From positions 1-64,000 of the forward strand of contig JADGAR010000017.1 in NCBI GenBank assembly GCA_015231915.1: a stretch of DNA of 64,000 bases. The letters run 5' to 3'. Positions within the stretch are counted from its first letter, which is position 1, and every line of letters starts with the position of its first letter. This stretch comes from Magnetococcales bacterium (GTDB taxonomy: Bacteria > Pseudomonadota > Magnetococcia > Magnetococcales > Magnetaquicoccaceae). The notes beneath the pieces were generated by a model. It worked only from the letters and a program-made list of their open reading frames with translations. It was not told the origin of the DNA and ran no database searches. A program made the translations under genes and the position numbers. Positions 39,501 through 47,290 of this stretch are shown one piece after another.

Positions 39501-40234
39501 GGAGCGGTGATCCGGAGCTGGCGCGATGGGTGGAGCAGCAGCGCCGCGACTATCGCACTGGCAAATTACCGGATGCGAGGATAACCCGGCTGGAAGAATT
39601 GGGGTTCTTGTGGGATGCCAAGGTGATCTTCTGGGAGGAGATGTATGCCGCGCTCGGCGAATATCGGGAGCAGCATGGGGATTGTCTGGTGCCGGAGGGG
39701 TATGCCGCGCAGTCGCAGTTGGCGTGGTGGGTGGCGGCGCAGCGCAAGGCGCGGGTGGCTGGCCAGTTGGAGGAGGAGCGGTTGCGTCGTCTGGATGCGA
39801 TCGGTTTTGTTTGGGATGCGCAAGAGGCCGATTGGCGGGAGTCGTTGCGTCTCCTGGAGGGGTTTCACGCCCGTTTCGGTCACTGCGCGGTTCCCGCCGA
39901 CTGGCCGGAGAATCCCCGTCTGGCCTCCTGGGTGGTCACCCAGCGCAATGCGCGTCTCAAGGGTCATCTGACCCGCGAGCACGAGGCGGCCTTGTCCGCC
40001 TTGGGGATGATCTGGGATCCCAGGGAGGCGGTGGCGGAGGAGATGATGCAGCAGTTGATCACCTTTCGCGCCACCCATGGCCATTGCGAGGTGCCGCTGG
40101 ATCACCCGGACCATGCCCGGTTGGGTTTGTGGTTGCAATTCCAGCGTCAGGCCTGCAAGGATGGGACTCTGGACGCCTCGCGTCAGCGGCGTTTGACTGC
40201 GATCGGGGTGGAGTGGAAAATTTCGTTTGCGTGA
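36554..40234 (+). CDS. Large protein with decayed SF2-helicase-like half and ten HA repeats
   Basis: 1226 residues. Residues ~555-1226 hold ten helicase-associated (HA) repeats of ~66-70 residues, each following W-x3-F...hG...VP...L..W...QR...G.L...R...L...GFVWD. The first ~550 residues keep the order of an SF2 helicase but not its catalytic residues. The Walker A position reads LSPGNEPELLMLRLI (no GKT), the DEAH position reads DLLIGLETPDEG, and the motif VI position reads GALLGSVLT without arginine fingers. It is therefore probably a non-hydrolysing scaffold or nucleic-acid-binding protein. It starts 7 nt after the preceding gene; an ATG at 36515 is less likely. A diverged copy of its 3' end lies at 42466-42703. 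Confidence 0.78.
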   Translation: MQPRHPKARALLESGLFNDLTRFAELESRLLAIPDPEWRQAAFALLAEGVLTARSLHRAVEVWHAGHVPMEARRRWSLPEALPGADGFFRSLEGEVHVFHLLLVEERERIGQEEAARFAGLATQTLQPLLFTNGDRLPVAWKRLPPFHCIRGVDLDRLEPRFFPLFRRWLQGAGAAVERPVMPPHHAAALERIQALLTTGDRASLTLSPGNEPELLMLRLIQRLGGRRTVVTLLPDGETLLNVVRAWRSHAGWGDLAALQVAGEGEIVHPEPDFPVTRHPDGVRRFLCWSHAGTRVVLASRAAVPMLARALLGFPQPDLLIGLETPDEGLPAGKRCLFRFPGPGNIGEILPLPRPWQLLLLPVSDAPLAGLVAEIFAWAAQQETMRRIHLLVPDAAEVSAPDSWEWLRPTREQTRDRIALDRLFHAFGQARRGVLVHSASLLPFCPPADLVILTTPPKAGQFGALLGSVLTPGTGPGCLLVPVVMQEDGFGENRLLQETLRGLLELDGGFAELVRSVMEAWGREERRDDETLTRRLRVLSPVWERPLLEACLGHLGDPWDRRFGELQAYRRQHGDCAVPAHLPERPELAEWVARLRKAGPDVLSAARLARLEEIGFVWDLEAYAWDQECRRLERFAAIHGHARIPEHYEKDPRLSEWCNRQRLLWRRERLAPERIARLHGIRFVWDLEEAAWEDAFSQFLQFKKWRGHGKLPNHHPEDVALGKWAERQRREWSLQKLNPTRQERLTGAGFVWDLEAAAWEEMFWQLQAHRERHGHGRVPKEWPEAPGLAVWAEEQRRLRERGTMPEARQVRLDEMGFVWDLEAWEREERFSELVRYRERHGHVEVVEPCAEFPLLPAWVHAQRRGWLKGSLPEAWVARLEGLGFVWDPVEKRWNDGFVALTAFHAGQGHFHVPGEWPPFPELPEWVKAQRTAREKGRLPADKLARLEAIGFVWDAREAAWEERLLALRRFRERRNHCLVPAQWSGDPELARWVEQQRRDYRTGKLPDARITRLEELGFLWDAKVIFWEEMYAALGEYREQHGDCLVPEGYAAQSQLAWWVAAQRKARVAGQLEEERLRRLDAIGFVWDAQEADWRESLRLLEGFHARFGHCAVPADWPENPRLASWVVTQRNARLKGHLTREHEAALSALGMIWDPREAVAEEMMQQLITFRATHGHCEVPLDHPDHARLGLWLQFQRQACKDGTLDASRQRRLTAIGVEWKISFA

Positions 40235-40256
40235 AATTCCGTCAATGTTATATACT

Positions 40257-40453
40257 ATGAGTGTTACTTTCATTGAGGTACCCGGCTTTACCAAGCTGGT
40301 CTGTGACTACCTGGACGATGCCGAATATGCGGTTCTGTAATACTCCTTGGCGTTGCATCCCTGCACCTGAGATGTCATTTTTGGTAACGAAGGAATTCGC
40401 AAAATGCGGCCAGCGTGTTGCGGCAACTGAAACAGGAGATCGACGCAACATGA
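40257..40453 (+). pseudogene. RelE/HigB-type toxin relic
   Basis: From the ATG at 40257 the frame reads a HigB2/RelE-like N-terminus (VTFIEVPGFTKLVCDYLDD, then AEYAVL) and stops at 40338. The same frame continues after the stop with SLALHPCT, a second stop, and DVIFGNEGIRKMR. It then jumps to a typical toxin C-terminus (PASVLRQLKQEIDAT) and ends at 40451-40453. About 50 central residues are missing. The final TGA still overlaps the antitoxin relic start as ATGA, as in intact toxin-antitoxin pairs. Non-functional. Confidence 0.75.
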
Positions 40454-40551
40454 ACAAACGCGATCCTGTACCACAGAATCCTGTGCGAAAATGTCTGACA
40501 TCAGCATTGCTCAACTTGGCCGCACAACCAAAAATAACCAGAATACGGTGA
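40450..40551 (+). pseudogene. HigA-type antitoxin relic (internally deleted)
   Basis: The 33-codon ORF starts MNKRD, a usual start of these XRE antitoxins, and ends with ALLNLAAQPKI, which resembles the end of the same family (ALLRIAAQHPE). The helix-turn-helix middle, about 60 residues, is gone. Overlap with the toxin relic as ATGA supports the reading. Assignment is by pattern and context, so moderate. Confidence 0.55.
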
Positions 40552-40558
40552 AACCTAA

Positions 40559-42025
40559 GTGGATAATAGTAACGCAGATATAGAGAAAATGTGGAGGTTG
40601 TTAGTAGATGTTCAAATATACTTTCGACATGGCATTGCGCAGCAATTGAATTCAGGAATAGCTGGTTTTGGTGATGATGATGCCTATCCTATTCATGAAG
40701 CGCATAGAGCTTTTTTGTATTTGAAGATAAATTTGTCTAAAGAACAAGTTATAGCGATCGAAAATTTATTTGTTGTTATTAAAAAGTTGTTTAATGAATT
40801 TCTTTTCGCTTTAAAGGATATTTTAAAAGCGAAAAAAATTACCAATTCTGATGCACTACTGCAAGCAAATGAGGTCTTGTCTAAAATATCACAAAAATAT
40901 GAAAATGAATTGAAGGATATTCAAAAATATTTTGTTGTTGACTCATTAGCAAGAGTCAATGGATCGGGGGATATTATGTCGAAATTTATTGAGGAAATGC
41001 GCGAGAATAAGTCTGGAGGAATAAAAATTTTTATTAGCCACTCTCATCAGGATTCAGTGTTTGCTGAAAAATTTATTGAATTATTACAAGATTTTATGCC
41101 TAGTTTGTTGGATGAAGAAATTCGATGTACTTCTGTGTCTCAATACGCACTGCCTGCAGGGGCTCAAATTTCTGATATTTTAAAAAGCGACTTAAATCAG
41201 TGCAATATTATTATTGGAATTATTTCAGAAGCAAGTAAATTTTCAAGTTATGTATTATTTGAGCTTGGAGTTGGTTGGTCTCAAAACAAGGCGATTCCAA
41301 TTCTCTGTGGGAATGTCAGCTATGATGATATGCCTGGTCCGTTAAAACAATGCAACGCATTAAGCATGGAAAATATCGATAGCTCAAAAATTATTAAACT
41401 GATGAATGATTTATCAATAAGGATTAATGCAGAAAGCAAGCAAAGCGCAGGTGTTGTTAAAAAAATCGACAACTTCATCAACTGGTATCGTGATTTCCAC
41501 GATAAAAAAAGCGATTTTACGCCAGGAGGTCTTCAAAATATAGCTCAACAAAATGATACATGCTACGATATTGATTTGTCCGTCCACGAAAATGATTTGT
41601 CCGTATTTAATAAATCTTTAAATATTATTTCATCAAAATTTATCTCTAATTTTGTTAATTTTATAATTAACAATTATGCTTTTAGAAATAAAAGTATGGT
41701 CAAATTGGATGAATTTGTTGAATTTTTAAATGACATCGATAATCATTATATTAATCCTGATTTGCTTCATAGTGTTGAAGATCTTATTTTAAAATATGAT
41801 TCTCTTGGAAAGTTTATTGGTGATAACTTTTTTTCTGACAGAACACAGACCGATCTGTTAAAACTGAAACCAGCATGGAATATTGATTCGGGTGAATGGA
41901 GTGGCAATATGGAAAATTGTGAAAAATATAATTTATTGGCAGAGGATTTAAAGAAGCTTGTTTTGGATTTTTATGACTCATATATAAATTATAGAAAATT
42001 AATAAAAAAAATATTGAAACAATAA
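40559..42025 (+). CDS. TIR-domain protein, probable immune effector
   Basis: 488 residues, strongly AT-rich against a GC-rich background, so almost surely acquired. Residues ~1-145 are helical with no named domain. Residues ~152-285 are a TIR_2-type domain: IKIFISHSHQD, a central LPAGAQISDILKSDLNQC segment, and SSYVLFELG, whose Glu235 sits where TIR NADases have the catalytic glutamate. Residues ~290-488 are unassigned and could sense a trigger or oligomerise. Bacterial TIR proteins commonly deplete NAD or make signalling nucleotides in phage defence. Start is uncertain: GTG at 40559 or ATG at 40589. It follows a toxin-antitoxin relic by 7 nt. Confidence 0.78.
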   Translation: MDNSNADIEKMWRLLVDVQIYFRHGIAQQLNSGIAGFGDDDAYPIHEAHRAFLYLKINLSKEQVIAIENLFVVIKKLFNEFLFALKDILKAKKITNSDALLQANEVLSKISQKYENELKDIQKYFVVDSLARVNGSGDIMSKFIEEMRENKSGGIKIFISHSHQDSVFAEKFIELLQDFMPSLLDEEIRCTSVSQYALPAGAQISDILKSDLNQCNIIIGIISEASKFSSYVLFELGVGWSQNKAIPILCGNVSYDDMPGPLKQCNALSMENIDSSKIIKLMNDLSIRINAESKQSAGVVKKIDNFINWYRDFHDKKSDFTPGGLQNIAQQNDTCYDIDLSVHENDLSVFNKSLNIISSKFISNFVNFIINNYAFRNKSMVKLDEFVEFLNDIDNHYINPDLLHSVEDLILKYDSLGKFIGDNFFSDRTQTDLLKLKPAWNIDSGEWSGNMENCEKYNLLAEDLKKLVLDFYDSYINYRKLIKKILKQ

Positions 42026-42042
42026 ATACATTGGCGGTTACT

Positions 42043-42470
42043 GTTGTCCACCACGGCCAGACCAACCCCCTCCCCGGTCTCACGCCACTCGATGCATACC
42101 TCCCCGGTACCGGGAGGACAAAATTTGACCGCATTGGAAAGAAGATTGATGATCACCTGCATGATCTTGTCCCGATCCGCCATCCGCCTGCATGAGATCT
42201 CCGGCACCTTGTTGATCAACCGCACCTGCTTGTTGTCGAACAACTGCCGGGTGGCGTCGATCGCCTCCTGGGCCAGCAGGGGCAGATCCACCTCCACCTC
42301 ATGCCATTCCATCCTGCCCGCGTCGATTTTGGCCAGATCCAGCATCTGATTGACCAGCCGGCTCCACCGCTCGGCCTCCTTGACGATGATGTCGGTGAAA
42401 TTGCGCCTCTCGACCAGATCCATATCCTCGTTGTCCCGCAATATCTCGGAAAAGGCGCGAATCGAGGTCA
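42043..42470 (-). pseudogene. Inverted fragment of the transporter-histidine kinase gene
   Basis: The reverse complement matches 17207-17634 over all 428 positions without gaps; I count about 18 mismatches by eye, most silent. It covers HisKA just after the phospho-His and part of HATPase_c (to VVDN). It has no start or end and cannot make a kinase. An open frame remains across it. It must derive from an allele or close paralogue, not a fresh copy. Confidence 0.9.
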
Positions 42471-42703
42471 TCTGACCCTTGAGCATGAGGCGGCCATGTC
42501 TGCCTTGGGGATGATCTGGGATCCCAGATGCAGCAGTTGATCACCTTTCGCGCCACCCATGGTCATTGCGAGGTGCCGCTGGATCACCCGGACCATGCCC
42601 GGTTGGGTTTGTGGTTGCAATTCCAGCGTCAGGCCTGCAAGGATGGAACTTTGGATGTCACGCGTCAGCGGCGGTTGACCGGGATCGGTGTGGAATGGAA
42701 ATC
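42466..42703 (+). pseudogene. Second, diverged copy of the HA-repeat gene 3' end
   Basis: It matches 39962 to about 40221, the last one and a half HA repeats, with a 22-nt deletion after 42532 that shifts the frame and about 16 substitutions. It then ends in its own stop (VEWKS-stop), differing from the full gene's end. The left edge shares GGTCA with the adjoining kinase fragment. The convergent nuoM-like stop is 55 nt away. Confidence 0.88.
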
Positions 42704-42757
42704 ATAAATTTCCGGCAGCAGTAAAAAACCATTATAGATAACCAAATCAATTTACAG

Positions 42758-44227
42758 TCATTTGCGCATCCCTTCCAGCCACCAGCGCGTGCTGGCATCC
42801 GTCACCTCGAGCAGCGGCGCGGGGTACAGGCCGCCCAGCAGGATCAGCGCCCCGAACGTCAGCATGATCCACCACTCCCGCGGCAGCGGGGCCGGCAGGT
42901 CCGCCGGGAGGTGCCGGTTCAACGGACCCAGGAAAATCTGGCGATAAAATTCGAAAAAGGCCGCCGCGCCCAGGATCACCCCGGTCAGGGCAGCCAGACC
43001 GGCCCCCAGATGGGATTGCAGCACCCCCACCAGCAGCAACAGTTCGCCGGGAAAGCCGGAGGTCAACGGCATGCCGATGCCTGCCAGTCCGAACAGAAAG
43101 CAGAAAAAGGCCAGCCAGGGCAAAGGCCGGGCAATGCCCCCCAGATGGAGCGGATCCAGGGAACCCGTTCTTTGCCGGAGCTGCTCGGTCAGCAGAAAGA
43201 GTCCTCCCGAGGCCAGGGAAAAATTCAGGAGTTGCAGCAGGGCGCCTTGAACCCCCTGCCGGGTGAAGGAGGTCAGGCCCAGGACCACCAGTCCCACATG
43301 GGCGATGCTGGCACAGGCGAGCATGCGGCGCGGATTGCCTTTCGCCAGGGCCGCCAGGCCACCGTACAGGATGGCCACGACACCCAGTCCGGCCAGCAGC
43401 CAATGCAGCTCCCTGGTCACCAGGGGGGCAAGGGGGAACAAAAAGCGCAGCAGGCCGTAGGCCCCCAGTTTCAGGCCGGTCATGATGGCGGCCACGCCTG
43501 CCGGTCCCTCCATGGCCACGGTGATCAGCCAGTTGTGCAGGGGGACCAGGGGGACCTTGACGCCGAAACCCACCAGCAGCAACAGAAAGATCGGCCACTG
43601 CAGCGCCCGGGGCGGCGGATCGGCCAGCAGAGCCGGCAGATCGAACAGGGGCGGGGAGTGGTGCAGTGCGGCCAGCAGGAGTCCGAACAGCAAAAAAACC
43701 CCCCCCGCAAGCATGGTCAGGGTGTATTTGGCCGCAGCGTGGCGGCGGTCGGGGCCGATGCCCCACAAGGCGATCAGGAAATAGATGGGAATCAGGGTCA
43801 GTTCCCAGAAGAGGAAGAACAGCAAGGTATCCAGGGCGCAGAAGATCCCCAGGGTTGCCCCTTCCAGAAAGAGGACAAGCGCGCATTGCAGGTTCGGCAT
43901 GCGGCGATGGTCGGGATTGGCCCCGGACAGGATCACCGCCAGGAAGAGCAACGCCGTCACTGGCAAAAAGAGCACGGAGATGCCGTCGATACCTACGTGA
44001 TACGCACTGCCCAGGGAGGGGATCCAGGGGTGTTTTTCCACCAGCTGGAAGTCGGGGTTGGCGGGATTGAAAGCGAGCAGGGCGCCCAAAGTGGCGCTGC
44101 ATGTCGCCAATCCTCCGGTCAGGGCCGCGCCCTTCGCCAGGCGTCCGTTGACCGGCAGCAGCCAGACCAGCACGCCGCTGATCCAGGGGAGGGCGATGGA
44201 GAGGCTCAGCCAGGGGAGTTGGGTCAT
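42758..44227 (-). CDS. NuoM/MrpD-like ion-translocating membrane subunit (third NuoM-like)
   Basis: 489 residues with about 14 membrane spans, of the complex I NuoL/M/N and Mrp antiporter family. It keeps the key TM5 glutamate (FWELTLIPIY) and TM7 lysine (FGVKVPLVPLHNWL) needed for proton transfer. It is last in the DAB-KOR series and overlaps the previous subunit's stop as ATGA. No other complex I genes are present, so it likely belongs to the DAB-type complex rather than to NADH dehydrogenase. Confidence 0.9.
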   Translation of the reverse strand: MTQLPWLSLSIALPWISGVLVWLLPVNGRLAKGAALTGGLATCSATLGALLAFNPANPDFQLVEKHPWIPSLGSAYHVGIDGISVLFLPVTALLFLAVILSGANPDHRRMPNLQCALVLFLEGATLGIFCALDTLLFFLFWELTLIPIYFLIALWGIGPDRRHAAAKYTLTMLAGGVFLLFGLLLAALHHSPPLFDLPALLADPPPRALQWPIFLLLLVGFGVKVPLVPLHNWLITVAMEGPAGVAAIMTGLKLGAYGLLRFLFPLAPLVTRELHWLLAGLGVVAILYGGLAALAKGNPRRMLACASIAHVGLVVLGLTSFTRQGVQGALLQLLNFSLASGGLFLLTEQLRQRTGSLDPLHLGGIARPLPWLAFFCFLFGLAGIGMPLTSGFPGELLLLVGVLQSHLGAGLAALTGVILGAAAFFEFYRQIFLGPLNRHLPADLPAPLPREWWIMLTFGALILLGGLYPAPLLEVTDASTRWWLEGMRK

Positions 44228-45732
44228 GGCTTTCTGTCCGGTTGCGCGAAGGGTTTTTCCAGTTTTAGGGCAGCGCGGTTCACCAGGTCCAGCCAGGGAT
44301 CGGCGTGAAACCCGGAGAGCAGTTGCACCGCGATGAGCGCGGCGGCGATGGCGGTCTCAGGGCGGGAGGCGCGGGGAATGGCGCTGATCAATACGCCGTT
44401 CGGGCCGGGGGCGGCCAGAAAGGCGCGCTGGAAGGCCCACAGCAGGCAGGCTGCGGCGGCCACGTTGCCCAGGGCCGCCAGCACGGTGATCAGGGCGCCC
44501 TGGTGATCGATGGCCGCCTCCAGCAGCAGATGCACCGCGTCGAAGCCGGGGGTGAGGGGCATCCCCACCACGGAGAGGGCCGCAGTCAGAAAGGCGGTTC
44601 CCACCAACGGCAAACGCGTGAACAGTCCGCCCAGGCGGGGCAGCAGCAGGGTGCGGGTGCGCAGATGGATCATGCCTGCCGTCAGTGCCAGGGTGGAGAT
44701 GGCCAGCCCGAAGGTGGCTGCCAGCAGGATGCTCCCCTGGAAGGCCTGATGATGGAGGGTGAAGAGTCCGATGATCAGGATGCCGGTATGGCTGATCACG
44801 GCAAAGGCGAGCAGTTTGCGCAGGTTCTGCTGGACCAGGGCCAGCAGGGCGCTGTAGAAAATGCCCAGCGCGGCGATGGCGACGGCGTGGGTGTGCCATT
44901 GCCAGACCGCGTCCGGAAAGAGGGGAAAGAGAAAACGGATCATGCCGTAAATCCCGGCCTTGACCCCCAGCATCAGCACCATGGCCGTGGCCACCGTGCC
45001 ATGCTCCATCACCATGGGCAGCCAGCCGTGCAGCGGAAAGATCGGCAGCCGGATCGCCAGGCCATAGAATAGCAGGAAAAATAATATATTTTGCAGATAG
45101 GGGGTGCGATGGTCCCCCATCAGCACCTCCAGTTCGAATCGCCATCCCTGCCCGGAAACGTCGGCGTGATGCCAGCCGAGCATCAACGTGGCGGCCAGCA
45201 GCAAAAGAATGCTGGTGGCCATGAATTGATAATAGCGCACAATCGCCGGCCATTCCGTTTCCCCTCCGGACCACTGGTTGAGCAGGTGGCCGATCAGCAG
45301 GGTGTGGAGCAGGGCCAGCAGCAGAAACCACAACAGATCCAGAATGACGAACTGCCCCATCAGGACCGCCTCGCAGGCGAGCACGGCAGCCAGGTAGCGG
45401 GGCAGCGGGTCGAAGCGGCGCACCAGCCCGCCATAGAGTATGGCCACCAGGGTCAAAAAGGCGGTGAGCAGCACAAAAAGCACCGTGACGCCGTCCGCCC
45501 CCACGGTGTAGACCAGCCAGGAGCCGGCCAGCTCCACCCGGTGCGCCCATTGCCACCCTTCCTGGAGGGGATCGAAATCGAGGTAGAGTCGTATCGCCAG
45601 GGCCAGTTCCCCCAGGCCGCATGTCAGACCCACCAGCCAGGCGAGCGGATTGCCCCGTGCGCGCCAGAGCATGGCGGCCCCGGCCAGGGGGAGGAGTTGC
45701 AGGGCATCCAGAAGAAAACGTGAGTCCGGCAT
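44224..45732 (-). CDS. Divergent NuoM-like membrane subunit (second NuoM-like)
   Basis: 502 residues with about 14 spans. The fold is recognisable from RLPIFPLHGWLPMVMEHG and the YGMIRFLFPL helix. The usual TM5 FWE is replaced (LLALLHTLLIGHLL) and the TM7 lysine by arginine (LAIRLPIF). It may therefore be a structural or altered ion-pathway subunit. It starts 13 nt after the NuoL-like gene with AAGGG upstream and overlaps the next gene by 4 nt. Confidence 0.85.
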   Translation of the reverse strand: MPDSRFLLDALQLLPLAGAAMLWRARGNPLAWLVGLTCGLGELALAIRLYLDFDPLQEGWQWAHRVELAGSWLVYTVGADGVTVLFVLLTAFLTLVAILYGGLVRRFDPLPRYLAAVLACEAVLMGQFVILDLLWFLLLALLHTLLIGHLLNQWSGGETEWPAIVRYYQFMATSILLLLAATLMLGWHHADVSGQGWRFELEVLMGDHRTPYLQNILFFLLFYGLAIRLPIFPLHGWLPMVMEHGTVATAMVLMLGVKAGIYGMIRFLFPLFPDAVWQWHTHAVAIAALGIFYSALLALVQQNLRKLLAFAVISHTGILIIGLFTLHHQAFQGSILLAATFGLAISTLALTAGMIHLRTRTLLLPRLGGLFTRLPLVGTAFLTAALSVVGMPLTPGFDAVHLLLEAAIDHQGALITVLAALGNVAAAACLLWAFQRAFLAAPGPNGVLISAIPRASRPETAIAAALIAVQLLSGFHADPWLDLVNRAALKLEKPFAQPDRKP

Positions 45733-45745
45733 GACGAGCGCCCTT

Positions 45746-47290
45746 TTACAGAATCACCACGAAGGTCAAGGCCAGCAGCAAAAAAAGATAGCGTGGCAGT
45801 CCCAAAAACTCCTCGATGCGGGAGACGTATCCTCCCAGAAAGGTCAGGGCACCCAGCAACCCCTCGCCGCTGCTTTTCAGGATCAGATGTTCCTCGATCC
45901 AGGCCAGGCTGCGTGCGCTGTCTTGCAGGATATGGCCCAGCATCCCCCGGCCACGGGTCACATCGTTGCCGGGCGCAACCGCGTGATCCTTTTCCTGGAC
46001 GCGGGCGGGCAGGGGGGATTCGTTCAGGGGGCGTCCTGCCACGCGGCTGAAGACCCGCGTGTCGAGCAAACGGACCTCCTGGGCCAGCGCACGGGTGGGG
46101 TGGGTGATCAGGGCATCCAGCAAGGCGTCCAGATGAAAGCGGTGCAGGGCCAGCCGATACAGGGTGCGGCTGTTTGCCAGCCAGCCGGGCACCGGACGTA
46201 ACGGCTGCACGGAGAGATGCAGATAGGAGGGGGAGAGCAGGAATTGATACAATCGCCAGATCGTGTGTCCCGTCAGGTGCCACAAAGCCACCTCGAACAG
46301 GCCCGCCCCGCACTCGAAGAAGATCAGGCCGAGCTGGGCCTGGGTGGAGAAGATCAGGGCGCTCTTCACGTCTCCCTGCGCCCGTCCGGCGGCAGCGGCG
46401 TAAACGGCGGTCAGCAGTCCCACCGGCATCAGGAACGCCAGCCAGAACGGCGCGCGCCACAGGAGCGGTTCCAGGCGGATCACCAGAAAGGCCCCGGCGT
46501 GGGCCATCAGGGCGCCGTAGAAGATCGCGCTGGAGGGGGTGGGGCCTTCCAGGGCGCGGGCGATCCAGCCTGCGAAGGGGAGCTGGGCCGATTTGGCCAG
46601 TGCGGCCACCAGGAATCCTGCGGCCATCATCCCGGCCAGCAGGGAGTCGAGTTTCGCGACCCCCGTAAAGACATTCCGCCATTCCAGGGTGTCGAGAAAC
46701 AGAAAGGTCATGGCGATGCCCAGGAGAAAACCGGCGTCCCCGAAGCGGTTGGTCAACACCGCGCGGGTGGCGTTGCAGGTGGCGGTGCGCCGGTCGTAAG
46801 CGTAGCCGATCAGCAGATAGGAGCTGATGCCCGCCGCCTCCCAGCCAATAAAGGTCAGCACCACGTTGTCCGCCAGGGCCACCCACATCATGCCGCCGAC
46901 AAACAGCGACAGCACGAGAAAGAAGCGGTGAAAGCCCGCCTCCCGGTGCAGGTAGTCCACCGCGAAGCGCATGGTCAGCAGGCCGCAGCCGGCGGCCAAG
47001 GTGCCCATGACCAGCGCGGGCAGATCCGTCAACAGGCCCAGGGTCACCCGGAAGTGGCCGCTCTCCAGCCAGGTGATCCGGCTGGCAGGTGGCAGAATGC
47101 CTTTTGTGGCGGCCAGGAGGTCCAGCACCGTCATGCCCAGCACCGCCAAACCGGTGCACAGCAGCGCGATGCGGGCCGTTCCCCGTTCCCCGGCCTCGCC
47201 GCAGCGACTTCCGGTCAGCATCCCCAGGCCGATCCATGCCCCTCCCAGCCAGGGGAGCAGGGGAATCAGCAGCCGCCAGGCATCCGTCAT
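45746..47290 (-). CDS. dabB: NuoL-like subunit of DAB inorganic-carbon pump (DabB)
   Basis: 514 residues with about 14 spans, short of the C-terminal lateral helix of true NuoL. Signature parts are FIGWEAAGISSYLLIG (glutamate), ALAKSAQLPFAGWI (lysine) and GPTPSSAIFYG. DabB proteins energise DabA with a cation gradient. The ATG at 47290 is set by ATGA overlap with the dabA stop; a much longer open frame upstream, to 50011, is a shadow of dabA. Pairing with DabA is direct, so the assignment is firm; the ion is not shown. Confidence 0.9.
   Translation of the reverse strand: MTDAWRLLIPLLPWLGGAWIGLGMLTGSRCGEAGERGTARIALLCTGLAVLGMTVLDLLAATKGILPPASRITWLESGHFRVTLGLLTDLPALVMGTLAAGCGLLTMRFAVDYLHREAGFHRFFLVLSLFVGGMMWVALADNVVLTFIGWEAAGISSYLLIGYAYDRRTATCNATRAVLTNRFGDAGFLLGIAMTFLFLDTLEWRNVFTGVAKLDSLLAGMMAAGFLVAALAKSAQLPFAGWIARALEGPTPSSAIFYGALMAHAGAFLVIRLEPLLWRAPFWLAFLMPVGLLTAVYAAAAGRAQGDVKSALIFSTQAQLGLIFFECGAGLFEVALWHLTGHTIWRLYQFLLSPSYLHLSVQPLRPVPGWLANSRTLYRLALHRFHLDALLDALITHPTRALAQEVRLLDTRVFSRVAGRPLNESPLPARVQEKDHAVAPGNDVTRGRGMLGHILQDSARSLAWIEEHLILKSSGEGLLGALTFLGGYVSRIEEFLGLPRYLFLLLALTFVVIL

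Noticed and set aside
40227-40256. TTGCGT-N18-TATACT as promoter of the toxin relic
   Set aside because: The -10 box would touch the start codon directly, leaving no room for a transcript start upstream of it.
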